Source of the DNA: Isoetes taiwanensis
Lineage: Eukaryota > Streptophyta > Lycopodiopsida > Isoetales > Isoetaceae
NCBI GenBank assembly: GCA_021234155.1
Contig: JAJEKV010000109.1
Location: 2,226,738-2,290,737 of the forward strand
DNA length: 64,000 nucleotides
Direction: 5' to 3'
In this document: in pieces, positions 46,703 through 57,559 of the stretch
Position numbering within the stretch: the first letter of the stretch is position 1
How the letters are laid out: each line of letters begins with the position of its first letter
Program-made: the position numbers and the translations under genes
Notes under the pieces: generated by a model
The model's database searches: none
The model's input: the letters and a program-made list of their open reading frames with translations, nothing else
Told to the model about the DNA's origin: nothing

Positions 46703-48878
46703 CTATCTATCGGGCGCTTTGTTGGTTTCATGCGAAGTCGCGATGCAAGAATGAAGGTTTATGTGTCCACCTCCATTATTCTTAAGCCACCCCAAATGTA
46801 ATTTAAAACCATGTTGCACAAAATGAGTGTCATGCTTCCCGTCATCGAAACATAGAAATGCACTTTGTTTTTTAAGCTTACCTTCTATTTTCATCATTGA
46901 AATATGGACCAAAATACTAATTTGATCGAGGATTCCAATGCTCGGATTGCACTTCGTCCCCTGGTTTCAATGTGTAGTTCTCTTGCAAAGTCAACAACGG
47001 ACAACACACTATTATCCCGAGTTTCTCAACACATCTTTTAAACTGTTTGCTCTCTGCCCGGTGTCTTTGTAAAGTTATGATCGTAAACTTAGCAAGCTGA
47101 TTTTTCATGTTCTTTAACAAAACAGATGCTTTGTCATTCGATCAACTAATCTAAGCCTTCGATGTACCTTTTTGGATGGCTCATTGACATATGCATATAC
47201 TTGCAGTCCACATTCTCAATTCCATCTTCCTCGTTTGGGCCGGATGTCTAATTTCTTCACTCCACATTCATCACATTCGCCTTTGATGCATTTTAGTTTA
47301 TGCCATTCATCCGTCAACATATTTCTGCAAACCGTTGACCTCCACAAGATACTAACATTATCAAAAGTCTTCTTGTTTGCTTGACATACTCCATTGTTTT
47401 CTTTGGGATGCCTGAGACAACTGCAGCAGACAAGTGCAATTAACATGTAGGGATCTCCTCATATCATTGAAGGCCTTTACATGCAGATCTGCTTGCTCAT
47501 GTTTGACACAACAACATGTGTTTCTCTCCTTCAATTTCCTTATGCAATCAGGTTTCGGATACTCGGTATCGGCTTAATTTTGGTATCGATTTACGATATA
47601 CAACTGATGATAAAGCTCGGTTTGCAATAACAAAAGCATTAAAGACCATGTTAGCAAAATGATGTCGGCAACCAGATGCCAAAAGAGTATTGAACTATAC
47701 TATTGTACAATTAATGTATGTTCTATGTACATAAAATGTCCATCCAACAGTTCCACTGATCTGTTACTGTACATCTAATGTACATCTAATGTACATCAGT
47801 ACATCTAATGTACAGCCAACAGTTCCACTGAACATCCAATGTACATCTAATTAATGTTCCAATATTAGTACATCACATTAATGTTATAATATTAGTACAA
47901 CTAATGTACATATGTCTGATTTGTTTGGCTTCATTACCTGAAAGTACACTAAAATGTAAAATGATGTAATTTTGATATTCAAGTACATGTAAATGCAGCT
48001 GCATGGACATGTAAGTGTTAATGGATGTACATCTAAAAAGTACCTAATAGCACATCACTGCAAGATTTCTGCTACTATGTAAACAATGTATAAATGTAAA
48101 CAATGTAAAATGCAATACATTTCATGAAAACCATGTGTATTCATTAACAAAGTCACTTTCGAATGTAACTAGAATGTACAGAAGAAAGTCATGAAAGAAT
48201 TTTGGAAGAAAACATAATCTCCAAAACTGAATTGATTCAATTACAAGAGCAAACCTGTGAGATATCAAGGTATTGTATTGCTTGTGTTCTCCTCTTCATG
48301 ACATCTCTAACCTTTGGTGAAACTTTGGTATTGTCAAGCCAAAATTCACGAACCTGACATTTGATTGAATCATCGATTCTATTTGATCTTGGCATCCTTC
48401 CTGCCAAAGCCCATACATTTGCTCCACTTAATGACATTATCTTCCTTCTTGCTGCAGCTTTGGATAAATTTCTTGGTCAGTATCTTTAGCAATTTTGAAG
48501 AAACATTCTTGTTTATATCTCCTTTTTCCAACAATCATTGATAATGGTGAATGTTTTGCACCAATTTATCTTTGCTATTAGCGAGACTTTACTTCTTGAA
48601 GCCCATCTTTCAAGTTTCGATCATTGATTTCATAACAATAACCCGGAAGGATTTCCAATTCTGAGTTCGAAAACGAGAAAAAAGCTGTCATCTTGCAACA
48701 AACGATCACAAAAACTAATCTTTGATTCGATCGAAGCGTTTGCCGAAGAATCGAGGATGCAATCCACCGACACATCAACACGCTTCTTTATTTGTTTTGT
48801 GGCATAACACCGGCCAATGTCGGCATACTTGCGCTTAGAACCATCACTTCCATTGGAATTCTCACCCTCCATGAACAT
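46703..48878 (-). pseudogene. Transposase-like gene remnant (CxxC ... KHD type), 5' part
   Basis: The minus strand opens at 48878 with MFMEGENSNGSDGSKRKYAD. 'GANVWALAGRMPRSNRIDDS' and 'REFWLDNTKVSPKVRDVMKR' (48420-48260) follow, ending at a CAG|GTTTGC donor near 48248. The TGTACAT-rich stretch 47690-48060 looks like its intron. The next exon (about 47560-47220) contains 'RNTCCCVKHEQADLHVKAFN' then 'CIKGECDECGVKKLDIRP', a Cys/His-rich block with CxxC. After a break, 47120-46917 gives 'KNMKNQLAKFTIITLQRHRA', 'CPLLTLQENYTLKPGDEVQS' and 'EHWNPRSN'. 46912-46703 gives 'SAFLCFDDGKHDTHFVQHGF'. This order (FW..NTKVSP, CxCK.H, CxxC, L.ENY...EVQ, DD.KHD) matches, from memory, the same transposase-like family as the remnant at 3440-4410. 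It stops just after KHD, so the C-terminal catalytic part is missing. Confidence 0.55.
47690..48060. repeat. TGTACAT/ATGTACATC tandem-like cluster
   Basis: ATGTACATCT and close variants occur about ten times, most tightly at 47769-47845. The cluster lies in what I read as an intron of the transposase-like remnant and resembles the tract at 34480-34960. Confidence 0.7.
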
Positions 48879-49162
48879 TGAAATTGATTTGTATTTCTTG
48901 TAGATTCAATTGGCATGTGTTTGCTTCGGAATTCGTTTCGGTGTTAGGCCCCGTGAAAGGGGAATTTCGGAAAGGGAGGGACGGATCCATTCGAATTGGT
49001 TCGGTGGTTCGGTGGTTAACCAAGAATTTCGGGGGGAATGTCAGGGATGATCTTGCAATCATTGCATATCTGACACAAAACGACAAACCATTGTATCTTG
49101 ATGTACATCTAAAATGTACCCCAAAAAGCACAAATTAAATCCTTCAATTCAAGATCGATATG

Positions 49163-49590
49163 TCATACACCCTTTCATGCTTTTACCCGTTAATGGATCT
49201 ACTCTCTGACGGAAATATGAAATATATCTTTTAATTAGAAAGCGAGGTCTATTATTAAGCCTGAAATAAAGTTTTGATGTTGGGAAGACATTTCTCAAGA
49301 AACTTGTTATTGTTTTATGAAAAAAGGTCTAAACTAAAATTGTAGATCAGCAGCACGTTGCTAGATTTGAGAGTGAGAATATGGAGTTAAAGAATGCAAT
49401 TAGCTGTATTTTGAAAGCATCATAAGCATGCCTTCTGAATAAAGTTGTATAACTTAGGAAGCTCTTGTATTCAAAAAACCATATTATATATGTTCTATGT
49501 TGCTAAATTTGAGAGTGAAAAGCATGCCTTCGGATAACTTAGCAAGATTATTGCGTAACAAACATACGTTCTTTGACTATATATTAAGCG
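49163..49590. repeat. Dispersed repeat fragment shared with 62.3-62.6 kb
   Basis: From about 49290 (TCTCAAGAAACTTG) through GTTTTATGAAAAAAGGTCTA, AATGCAATTAG, and GCATGCCTTCTGAATAAAG to TTGTATAACTTAGGAAG, the order and sequence match 62320-62600. The left edge ACACCCTTTCATGCTTTTACCC is the inverse of 32989-33010. This is a rearranged relative of the hairpin-ended repeat family. Confidence 0.65.
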
Positions 49591-49968
49591 TATGTAAATA
49601 AGATATCAATCATTACATCCAAAATCATCCATTTTAGTACAATTTGGGCGAAGATTGGCCTATAAAAGGAGGTTTTTTTTTGTGGCAGCTTTTTCTTATA
49701 GTCTTAAATTAGACGTTTTTGTTGTTTCATGTGCTTTTCTAACGCTACCACAATGTGTTTTCATTGTTAGGCATCATTGAGGTAGCAATGTCTGCATGTT
49801 TGTTTTCTTTGTGTATTTACTTTATCAAAAATTCCCAAAAAGAAAATTTGATCTACATCGTTTCTATTCCTAAGATTCAGCATTGAATATGGAATATAAA
49901 AACTTCAAGTTTGAGGCCTTTCACGTCCTGGCAAGTATTCCAGATTAAGGATGCTTGGATCTTCTAAA

Positions 49969-50239
49969 GGGTGAAAGCATGCTAGGGTGTACCATCTAAA
50001 GTTCTTTTTAGGGAGTGCAAAACTACCCAAAAAAGTACCTAACACTGGGTACTGGGAACTTATATTAATGTCTCAATAAACAATAAGTTTGAGAGTTTAT
50101 TCATCCAATTGACCTTCAAATCAAAATTTTTGGATTGATTTTAATGGAAAGAAAAAATAGAAAGTATCTGTTTTAAAAGTACCCAGTGTAGGTACTTTTG
50201 AGGGTTCCAAAAGTGGTACACCGTAGCATGCATTCACCC
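49969..50239. mobile_element. Tourist-like MITE, 271 bp
   Basis: Terminal inverted repeats of 25 bp, GGGTGAAAGCATGCTAGGG... at 49969-49993 and its complement at 50215-50239, differ at only two positions. A second internal inverted pair (GTACCTAACACTGGGTA near 50025 and TACCCAGTGTAGGTAC near 50185) extends the symmetry. Flanking TAAA occurs at both sides (49965-49968 and 50240-50243), compatible with the TAA-type target of PIF/Harbinger-derived Tourist MITEs. There is no coding capacity. A one-sided relative of the terminal repeat lies at 32989 and 49163. Confidence 0.8.
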
Positions 50240-52984
50240 TAAAGCATATATAGATGCATACTTATTGTATACTACAATTAGCTAGAAGATTAAGAACCAC
50301 ACGGATATCTAGTATCGTACATGAGCATTAGATGAGGTGGTGTCTAGATTTAAAACCAAAGGCGTGCAAATTAACAGTGACGGTACTTTAACTTCCGCAT
50401 GTCATTTTTTTGTAGGGTTGAATGGAAGCATGTCCATCCAAACAATGAAGAAGATCAGTTAAGGAAAAGTACTTGAGGAAACAAAAAGAAACAAAATTAA
50501 TGGTTTTAGTTGAAAACGTGTCATCCATAAGTTAAAATAAAGGAAGGAACAAACCTCTATTTTTGCAACATGAGAGAATAGAAATGCCGTCATGCTTTCG
50601 CACTTTGTATACTCGTGGGCATCTCGCCATAGGCTGTAATCATGGTATTAACGTGTTTCATTTGGCATTTCTGTGAAATAAGTCTGATGGCACAATAGAC
50701 ATCTCAAATGCCATTGACATTGTAAATTTGCAGCAATTTCAGTACTGCACCTCATCAAAGAGAATCTGCAAGACATTGTTCTGAAGCTTATCCATTTGTG
50801 CACGCTTCATGTTAAGTTGCATGCCTTATTCGTCGCTTAAACATGTAACATTCATCGTTTAAACAATTCAAACAATCCTGAACTAGGGTATTAAAGATTG
50901 TAAAAAGACAGAAAACGGCTGGGTGGATATTTACAAAGGATCAGCTTGGGAATTTGCAAGCACTTGCAAGCTCTTGGTTGATAAACTATTGGGCCTAAAA
51001 AGCTTTCAGCTAAGGGGCAAATTATGGATAAGGGATAGGATGAAATTGCTATTTTAGAACAATTACCATTTGGATGCCACATCTCCGATGTGAACCAGTG
51101 CTATTGGTGGATTGTTGGGATAATTCATTGGAAAACTCATAACCGCATTAAAATATTCAACTTCACTGAAATGTGACCACCAAAGTTAATATCAAAAGCA
51201 AAGGAGTAATATAACATACAAAAGTTAAAAAAAAAGGGACTAGGATCAGCAACTGCTGTAATGCTTGAAAGACATGGTATCCAGCTAGAGAACCTCTATT
51301 ACGAACCAATGAATTGAATTTAAAATCATATGAACAATTTCTAATAGAAGAACAAAACTTAAGAATATAATAAACGGATTAGAATACTGGGCGCTTTCCA
51401 TACTGCAAGGAATCATGTGCTGGAAATAGATTTTGCATGACCTTGCATGAAATATTATATTGAAAGATAGCATAGTTTATTTCTTTCTTCTTGCTCATTT
51501 GTAAATTGCAACAATTGATCCATTTTCTGCAGAAACATAAATTCCAGGGATGAAATGCCTGTAGAGTTTGCTAGGGAGCTATCCTAAATGGAATGGCAGT
51601 TGAGCAATCTGCTGGTTTTTATCTATATATAGTGTCCTCCGTTTAAATTTACTGATTTTGAAAAACCAATCTAGACCAGTCAGAGCCCAATTAATTTTTC
51701 ACTGTGCTTATGTACACTAGTTGTTGCTTGCTTAGCATATCAAAGTGTATGTGCCCGAACTAGTCATTCTGCATTGCCCATCAAGCTCGCCAAAAGAATG
51801 AATGCTGGATTTTATAAGCTACGCTGATGGAATCAACTCTATTACAGTTTTTCTACAGTAACAATATTGCGTGATTGACTTCGTTTGGTTAAAAGTTACA
51901 TTTGATCTACCATTGGTCGAGTGAAGTATGGCAACGCCATTCTACCTTACACTTTCCAGCACAACGACCAATTTCCCTTCCAGCTTCTTCCCCTTCCGCA
52001 GTTCATATGTCACCGCATAAACATCAACATCCATGCTGTGGTCTACAATCAGTTTGCCAATAACGTTGCAAATATTTACATCAATTAAAGATCAAGTCCT
52101 TTGCATTAGTAGTTGCCACTGATATGACTTTTGAAGTCACTCTGTGGACAACTTTTGCTTGAATATATCGCGCTGCAATAAAAATGTTAAACATAAATGG
52201 CTTCATGTATTTCTCAGTTCGTTGCTTCCAAGATTTCCTGCTCGTTTTTAGTCCCTCTCCCTTTGATCTTCATGTCTAAGCAGCATTGATATGTATTCAA
52301 CCGTGAATCGATCATCAGATCGCATTTATTAACATCTCTCTTTTGTCAGTATTAACTTAGAAAAAAAAAACAGAAAGTGCAGATGACAGGATACTGGACC
52401 TTGGAATTGGGTTGTGCACTTGTTTCTGTAGATGGCACTATACCAGTAGGTCAGTAGGCATAATTGGTGAACTTGCTCTGAGGCCATTATAATCTGATAA
52501 ACTTATGTCAGCTTCTTCTATAAAAAGTAAGCAGAGTAGATTAGTTAGAATGGAATGAGGACAATCATTGGGGATAACATGGAAAGAAGTATAGGAAATG
52601 CTTCATAAACGTCAGTTCTGTCCTCCAGTTGTTTAATTGCTTACGATCAACAGCTTACTGATATTCAATGTTTTTAAAACTGGATAAGAAAGCCAGCAAG
52701 CAACCTTGCATTAAGGTCACACATATGAGCAGATTGCTTGGACTCTGTTTATTTCAAATGGAACTAGAGATACACATAGTTTAATATGCAGAACATGGAC
52801 CTGGCAGAGTTCTCAAAGTGAGGAAATACTTAGAGCCTCTTCTAAAACTAGGACAACCGATCTGCGCACTCAAAAGGAAGATGTGAAATGCAGGGCTTTC
52901 TACTATCATGGCCAAATCTAGAGACCTCTCCATTCAGATTATAGATTAAAAAAAAAAAATTAGTTATTTATCTCAGAATGTACA
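50240..52984. other. AT-rich intergenic, no gene seen
   Basis: No coding frame above background and no RNA gene can be supported in this stretch. Composition is uniform and AT-rich. Confidence 0.45.
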
Positions 52985-53495
52985 TGTAAGAAGGAACTTC
53001 TCATGATCTGTTTGCATTGCTTTAAGCTTGGGATAAATGTGATTTGGAAAATCCGAGTTTAAAAGCTAAGAAATCTGGCCTTCTCAAATTTAGTAGTTTT
53101 TCTAAGATAAACGAAGCTATAGCATCTGCATCTAAGAAAGCCGGTTCAAAACATGCACTATAAAAAATCCTATTCTCTGTACTTTCTGACTCATTTATAA
53201 TGCTGCAAAAAAACTAACTTAATTTATTCTGAAACCCCAAGGCCTTACTTGCTTCTCTGTCGTACAACCGTGGGCATGGAAACTTGTTTTGGAGTGTGTT
53301 CATCTCCTCCGGCATCTAATAGATTAGCATTTTGAGCTGCAAGAGACACAGAAGATTATTATCAGGAGAGATGCAAGGATTGTAAGAAGGAACTTCTCAT
53401 GATCTGCTTGCATTGCTTCGAGCTTGCGATAGATGTGATTTGGAAAATCGGAGTTCAAAAGATAAGAAATCTGGCCTTCTCAGGTATAGTAGTTT
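52985..53495. repeat. Direct repeat pair of about 110 bp
   Basis: TGTAAGAAGGAACTTCTCAT at 52985 recurs at 53391. The following TGATCTG.TTGCATTGCTT, ATGTGATTTGGAAAATC and AAATCTGGCCTTCTCA are shared, to 53099 and 53495 respectively. No gene is seen in the flanks. Confidence 0.8.
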
Positions 53496-53973
53496 AGAGT
53501 CATAAAATATCATAAAGATGGACAAATCAAATCAGCAATTCGCATTACCAGGTCTCCAGTGCCGAATGCTGATGATCTCAGAGGCAGGCGAACCTTCCCA
53601 TAAAACATTATCATTGTCTTTGTGTTTCTAAGCAGCACATAAACAAAAACAACATTTTCGAGATTTGAAGCAGCAGAGAGCAAGTAGAAAATGCAAAACA
53701 GAGATTATGCAGAAATTAAAGAGAAAGGGCTTGAGATTTTACAGTAGAGGTGTCGATGTTGGATCTCGGAGACCCAAAGCTACCGGTCGAACTTGCCCCC
53801 ACGCATGCGCAACTTGCAGTCCACAGCTCCCAACTAGTCCGCAGACGCCCCCGCCGGAAGTTTTCCCGATGCCAAATGTAATTTTTTTTAGGTTTTTTTG
53901 CCCTGGAAGATTTATTTTTGGATTTTTTTTTGCCGAAAAATCACTTTTTTTTTTTGCTATTAATCATCTTCCT

Positions 53974-54035
53974 ATACAAGAATTTAGCGCGCTGGCGGAG
54001 CCAGCGCCTATTGAGCTATAGGGCCCCTTTTTTAT
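53974..54035. repeat. Hairpin-ended dispersed repeat, copy 2 (end only)
   Basis: ATACAAGAATTTAGC followed by GCGCTGGC-GGA-GCCAGCGC. The stem is perfect and carries a compensated base-pair change relative to copies at 32708 and 62176 (C-G pairs replaced by T-A pairs). The body downstream is not clearly shared. Confidence 0.65.
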
Positions 54036-54892
54036 TTTTATTTTTTTGATTTGGGGTGTTTATTGCAACTCTGGGACTTGAACCCACAAACATTAATTTT
54101 CTAAATTCATATTGGTTTTTCCCTTTGTTAATAATGGAATTTAGAACCCATAGCATGACGGATTGAAGGTGAAACATGAATATGGGCATGAATCAGAAGA
54201 ATGTGGGCTATTCGACTTTAAATTCTCAAAGATGGAAGATTGCATGTAATGGATTTTATGTCCAACAATTATTCCTCCTTTACCAAGCATGGCTTCATTG
54301 GAAGTTAGATGCCCATCATATCGATGATGCCATAAGGTCGATTGAGCATTCTGAGCCAGTAGCATTACAATAATATAACTTCTATAGTTACTACAAATAT
54401 TGAAATACTTCACATCTGGTACCAAGTGCGTATGTCCCAAGGCAATGGCTCGAGGAGGAGCTACGTGACTTAAAAGCAAAGTTACAAATTGCGGATATGA
54501 ACATGCAGCATTTTCAGCAGGTTTGCAATTAGTTACTTATACTGTATAAGAACAATGTGGTATGCTTCCGCTTGGTCCTCTATCTTTTAGTTGAACAAAT
54601 TGGATTAGAATATATAACACTCTAAATAGAATGCACACTCCAATTTTCAAATCCAAAAAGTATATGTTTAATTTTTCGCAACCAAAATCATGCTTCCTAT
54701 AGCATATATTCTTGAAATAGTTTTTTTAAATCCATCAAAGGGCACTTAACACATGGGGCATACCATGGTGCCATGCATGTGTTGCTAGAAAAGGATCGCC
54801 ATTGGGTGGGCTGCCTGGGATAGATAGGTATCTAAACGAAAAAAAGGTCCCGCATGCATTGAATATTGAGTAAGGTGGGATGTGTATATGAC

Positions 54893-55655
54893 GTGTCTCA
54901 TAGAATGTCTCAAAGGAAATTGAGACGACGTCTTTGGGTTACCTAAGTACACAAACCATAGTAACTAACATGTTGCCTTAAGCATATTTGAAATAACGTC
55001 TAATGGGTATAAGCAATGAGTGACTACGGATATTGACCAAGGTGAGATCATGATCATGATCATGTTGTATGGCGTGGGATAGTCTTACCCTGGATTGGGG
55101 GATCCCAGAGGTGGTGATCCCGTTCTCCGGGATCACCATCGAAAAAAAGATCCCGCCTCTCCCGATCACCGCGATCAACTACTTGCAGCTTAATGGGTTC
55201 TTGCCGCAGTTTTAGGGCTGATTTTTCGGCCTGATTGAAGCTTCGATTACAGGCGCCGCCCGATTCCTCCTTTGCTCCTACCGCCCTCTCGATCCAAAAT
55301 TTCCGACCATCCTCGAACTGACCCCATTCGATTTGGTTGCGGATCAAGGGAGAAAATCCCACACGAAATCTGCCCCATTTTTTCTTTCAAGGGCCAAAAA
55401 AAATGCGCAGTTACTGCGCAGTAAGGGGGATTCCGTCCTCCGGGATCACACGTCCTGGGGGATCCCGTCCTCCGGGATCACACCTCCGGGATCCCCCAAT
55501 CTAGGGTAAGACTATCCTACGCCATGTTGTATCTCATAAAATGTCTAAAAAAAACTGATACGTCTTGGGTTACCTAAGCACATAAATCATATTAGCTAAC
55601 GTGTTGCTTTAGGCATATTTGATGATTAATGCCTAAATGGGTATACAGAATGAGG
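54893..55655. repeat. Ancient 130 bp duplication split by a MITE
   Basis: The segment 54893-55025 (GTCTCATAGAATGTCT, GACGTCTTTGGGTTACCTAAG, AACATGTTGCCTTAAGC, TAATGGGTAT) is matched by 55533-55655 (CTCATAAAATGTCT, TACGTCTTGGGTTACCTAAG, AACGTGTTGCTTTAGGC, AAATGGGTAT) at moderate identity. The Mutator-like MITE at 55071-55523 sits between them. Confidence 0.7.
55071..55523. mobile_element. Mutator-like MITE, 453 bp, with 9 bp target duplication
   Basis: The left end GGCGTGGGATAGTCTTACCC is complementary to the right end 55504-55523, and the pairing continues through GGGGGATCCC for about 37 bp with two mismatches. The 9 bp ATGTTGTAT flanks both sides perfectly (55062-55070 and 55524-55532), which is the Mutator-type duplication length. 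The interior is markedly GC-richer than the surroundings and contains subterminal GATCCCGGAGGACGG repeats. It also holds a minus-strand open frame from about 55362 that starts MGFSPLIRNQIEWGQFEDGR. That frame could be a captured gene fragment (Pack-MULE-like), but I do not recognise it. Confidence 0.85.
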
Positions 55656-56179
55656 GAATTCTTTAAAGAAGTATAATTTAAACTTTTAATAGTTTAACTA
55701 TGAGTAAAAATATGAGCACCCCATAAGCGGGTTGCTCACCAGCATCGAATTACAGCATTAAGGAGTGAAAACGCGCTACTCTGTTACTGATTTCACAGAC
55801 CGACTTGGCGGGAGTCCAAGTTCTTAAACCCCTTGAGTGGGACCTAGTCGCTGTCGCGTAGACAGGTGAATCCAACAAAATAGATGGGCACAAAAAATCT
55901 CTGCGCTATTTCTGCTGCAGATCATCTGTTGTATTCTTCCATAAATTCCTTCCTTAATTCAGCCTCCAAGCCTCTGTTCATTCAAAATGAAGCCAACCTA
56001 TGATGGCAAATCCGGCCCTTTCTTCATGAGAGCCCAAAAAATAGGGAAAAATCGATCAGCAAGTCTTAGCTCTGCTTGTTCTTGGAATTAAATGATGGCA
56101 AAACTGATAGAAATTCAAGGCAATAAAATAGACCCAATCTATGCTTAGGCTTACCGGACAAATTCTCCTTCGCAGCAAA

Positions 56180-56372
56180 ACAATATCATAACTGGGTCGG
56201 ATTTTTGTCCGGTGGTGCATTCTTGTGCTGCCACGTCCTTTGCCCCAATTTCCAGGAATGCTAATTTGTGGGATCCTTCTGGATAACCGTCGCCGCAGGT
56301 GAAGCAAACTCGAAGATTTTCAGAAAATGATAAGATTGAGACGAGCTGCAGCCTCCCCAGTTATGATATTGT
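56180..56372. mobile_element. Inverted-repeat insert in the 3' LTR (17 bp arms)
   Basis: ACAATATCATAACTGGG at 56180-56196 is perfectly complementary to 56356-56372. The 193 bp segment is absent from the other LTR. It could be a small DNA transposon, or one part of a composite insertion with the adjacent hairpin. A clear target duplication is not visible. Confidence 0.55.
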
Positions 56373-56373
56373 A

Positions 56374-56468
56374 AGGGTAACACGATTGATCCACGATTCC
56401 CGGTTGACAGCTCCCGGCCTCCGCCGGTCGCTGCCAAACCGGGAATCGTGTCTCAATCGTGTTACCCT
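56374..56468. mobile_element. Short hairpin MITE with TA flanks, 95 bp
   Basis: AGGGTAACACGATTGA..ACGATTCCCGG at 56374-56403 is complementary, with a few mismatches, to 56439-56468. TA dinucleotides flank both ends (56372-56373 and 56469-56470), as expected for Tc1/mariner (Stowaway-like) insertions. It is absent from the 5' LTR, so it arrived after the copia element if the insertion model is right. Confidence 0.6.
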
Positions 56469-57068
56469 TATACTTCTCAGTAAAATATCTCTGTAACAAG
56501 CTGGCTGCGGTATCTGCAGCAGGATCCAACCACAAAGCAACACCCAATCTGGATTCTCAATCCGGTTTCTCCAATCCTCAGCTATCCGACTGCAACACTC
56601 AGTCCTATCTTGAGGCTGGGAATTGAACCCAATTATATTTCCATTACTCAGCCTCCAACAATCACGGCTCCTGCAATCTTGCTTCCAATACTCCTTCTGC
56701 TACAAGACAGGGCACTAGAAGATTTCGGCAACAATCGAATTTCCTTCCTCAACCAAGTCGGCTCAGCCAGAGCCAATTCCGGCTAACTCTGCCTTCTCCT
56801 GTTTCGTTCACCCTATTCTGTTATTTTCATGCGCGTTTTTCTCCAAGCCTCCTGCGGTTTTATCTATCCGCGACGGTAAGATCCCTCCTGTATACTCAAA
56901 ATCCTGCGCTTTCATATCCACATCCGACCTCTGCTTCTATATATCTACAACCTTTTGACCTTTCTCCTCCTTTTCCTTTTTTTATTTGTTGCCACGTCAT
57001 CTCAAACAATTTAGACTCCAAACATTAAAACTCTAACATCTCTAAATGCTGGATGCAGATTTCCAACA

Positions 57069-57080
57069 CTCCCCCTCAGC
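57069..57080 (-). other. Polypurine tract of the copia element
   Basis: The minus strand reads GGCTGAGGGGGAG immediately before the TGTTGG start of the 3' LTR. This is the position and composition expected for the plus-strand primer of copia elements. Confidence 0.85.
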
Positions 57081-57086
57081 CAGCAT

Positions 57087-57555
57087 TTATCTTCCTGTGA
57101 TCCCAATGTCTTTTCTAAATTGTAGATGTTTTCCTTCATTCAATGCCTTCGTTAAAATATCTGCTTGTTGTTTACCTGTAGCTATATATTGCAAGTCAAT
57201 TTCACCTCTGGCAACTATTTCCCTGATGTAATGGTAATGAAGATCAATATGCTTCGTCCTCGAATGCAAGACAGGATTCTTGGCAATGGCAATGCAACTC
57301 TTATTATCGCAATATAATTTTGTTGGGCATGACTGTTTTTCTCCTAATTCATTCAATAATCGCCTCAACCAAACAATTTCTCTGCTTGCCAAAGATGCGG
57401 ATACATATTCGACTCTGCGCTGAACATCGCCACACGCTTACTTTCTTGCTACACCATGAGATAACTGTTCGTTGAGTTTACACAAAGTTTACCCCGGGGA
57501 TTTTTTTGTGGATTTGCGTTAAGTCTAAGTCTCCGGCCCAATGCATCGTATAGCC
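57087..57555 (-). pseudogene. Copia RNase H, frameshifted at its N-terminus
   Basis: The 57392-57087 frame gives 'ASREIVWLRRLLNELGEK' and 'TKLYCDNKSCIAIAKNPVLH', with the D of YCDNKS. It continues with 'SRTKHIDLHYHYIREIVARG' and 'GKQQADILTKALNE', ending just before the PPT. These are the hallmark copia RNase H blocks. The preceding 150 bp, which should encode the first catalytic Asp region (DADWAG...), are scrambled by indels. Confidence 0.85.
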
Positions 57556-57559
57556 GGTT

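Larger units (their letters stand above)
56105..57068 (-). repeat. 3' LTR of the copia element, 964 bp with internal insertion
   Basis: It has the same termini as the 5' LTR but is about 290 bp longer. The extra sequence lies between about 56175 and 56471 and consists of inverted-repeat DNA described separately. The remaining sequence is almost identical to 60411-61081. Confidence 0.9.

Noticed and set aside
54060-54090. Minus-strand tRNA-like GTGGGTTCAAGTCCCA
   Set aside because: T-arm-like on its own, without the other arms at proper spacing.
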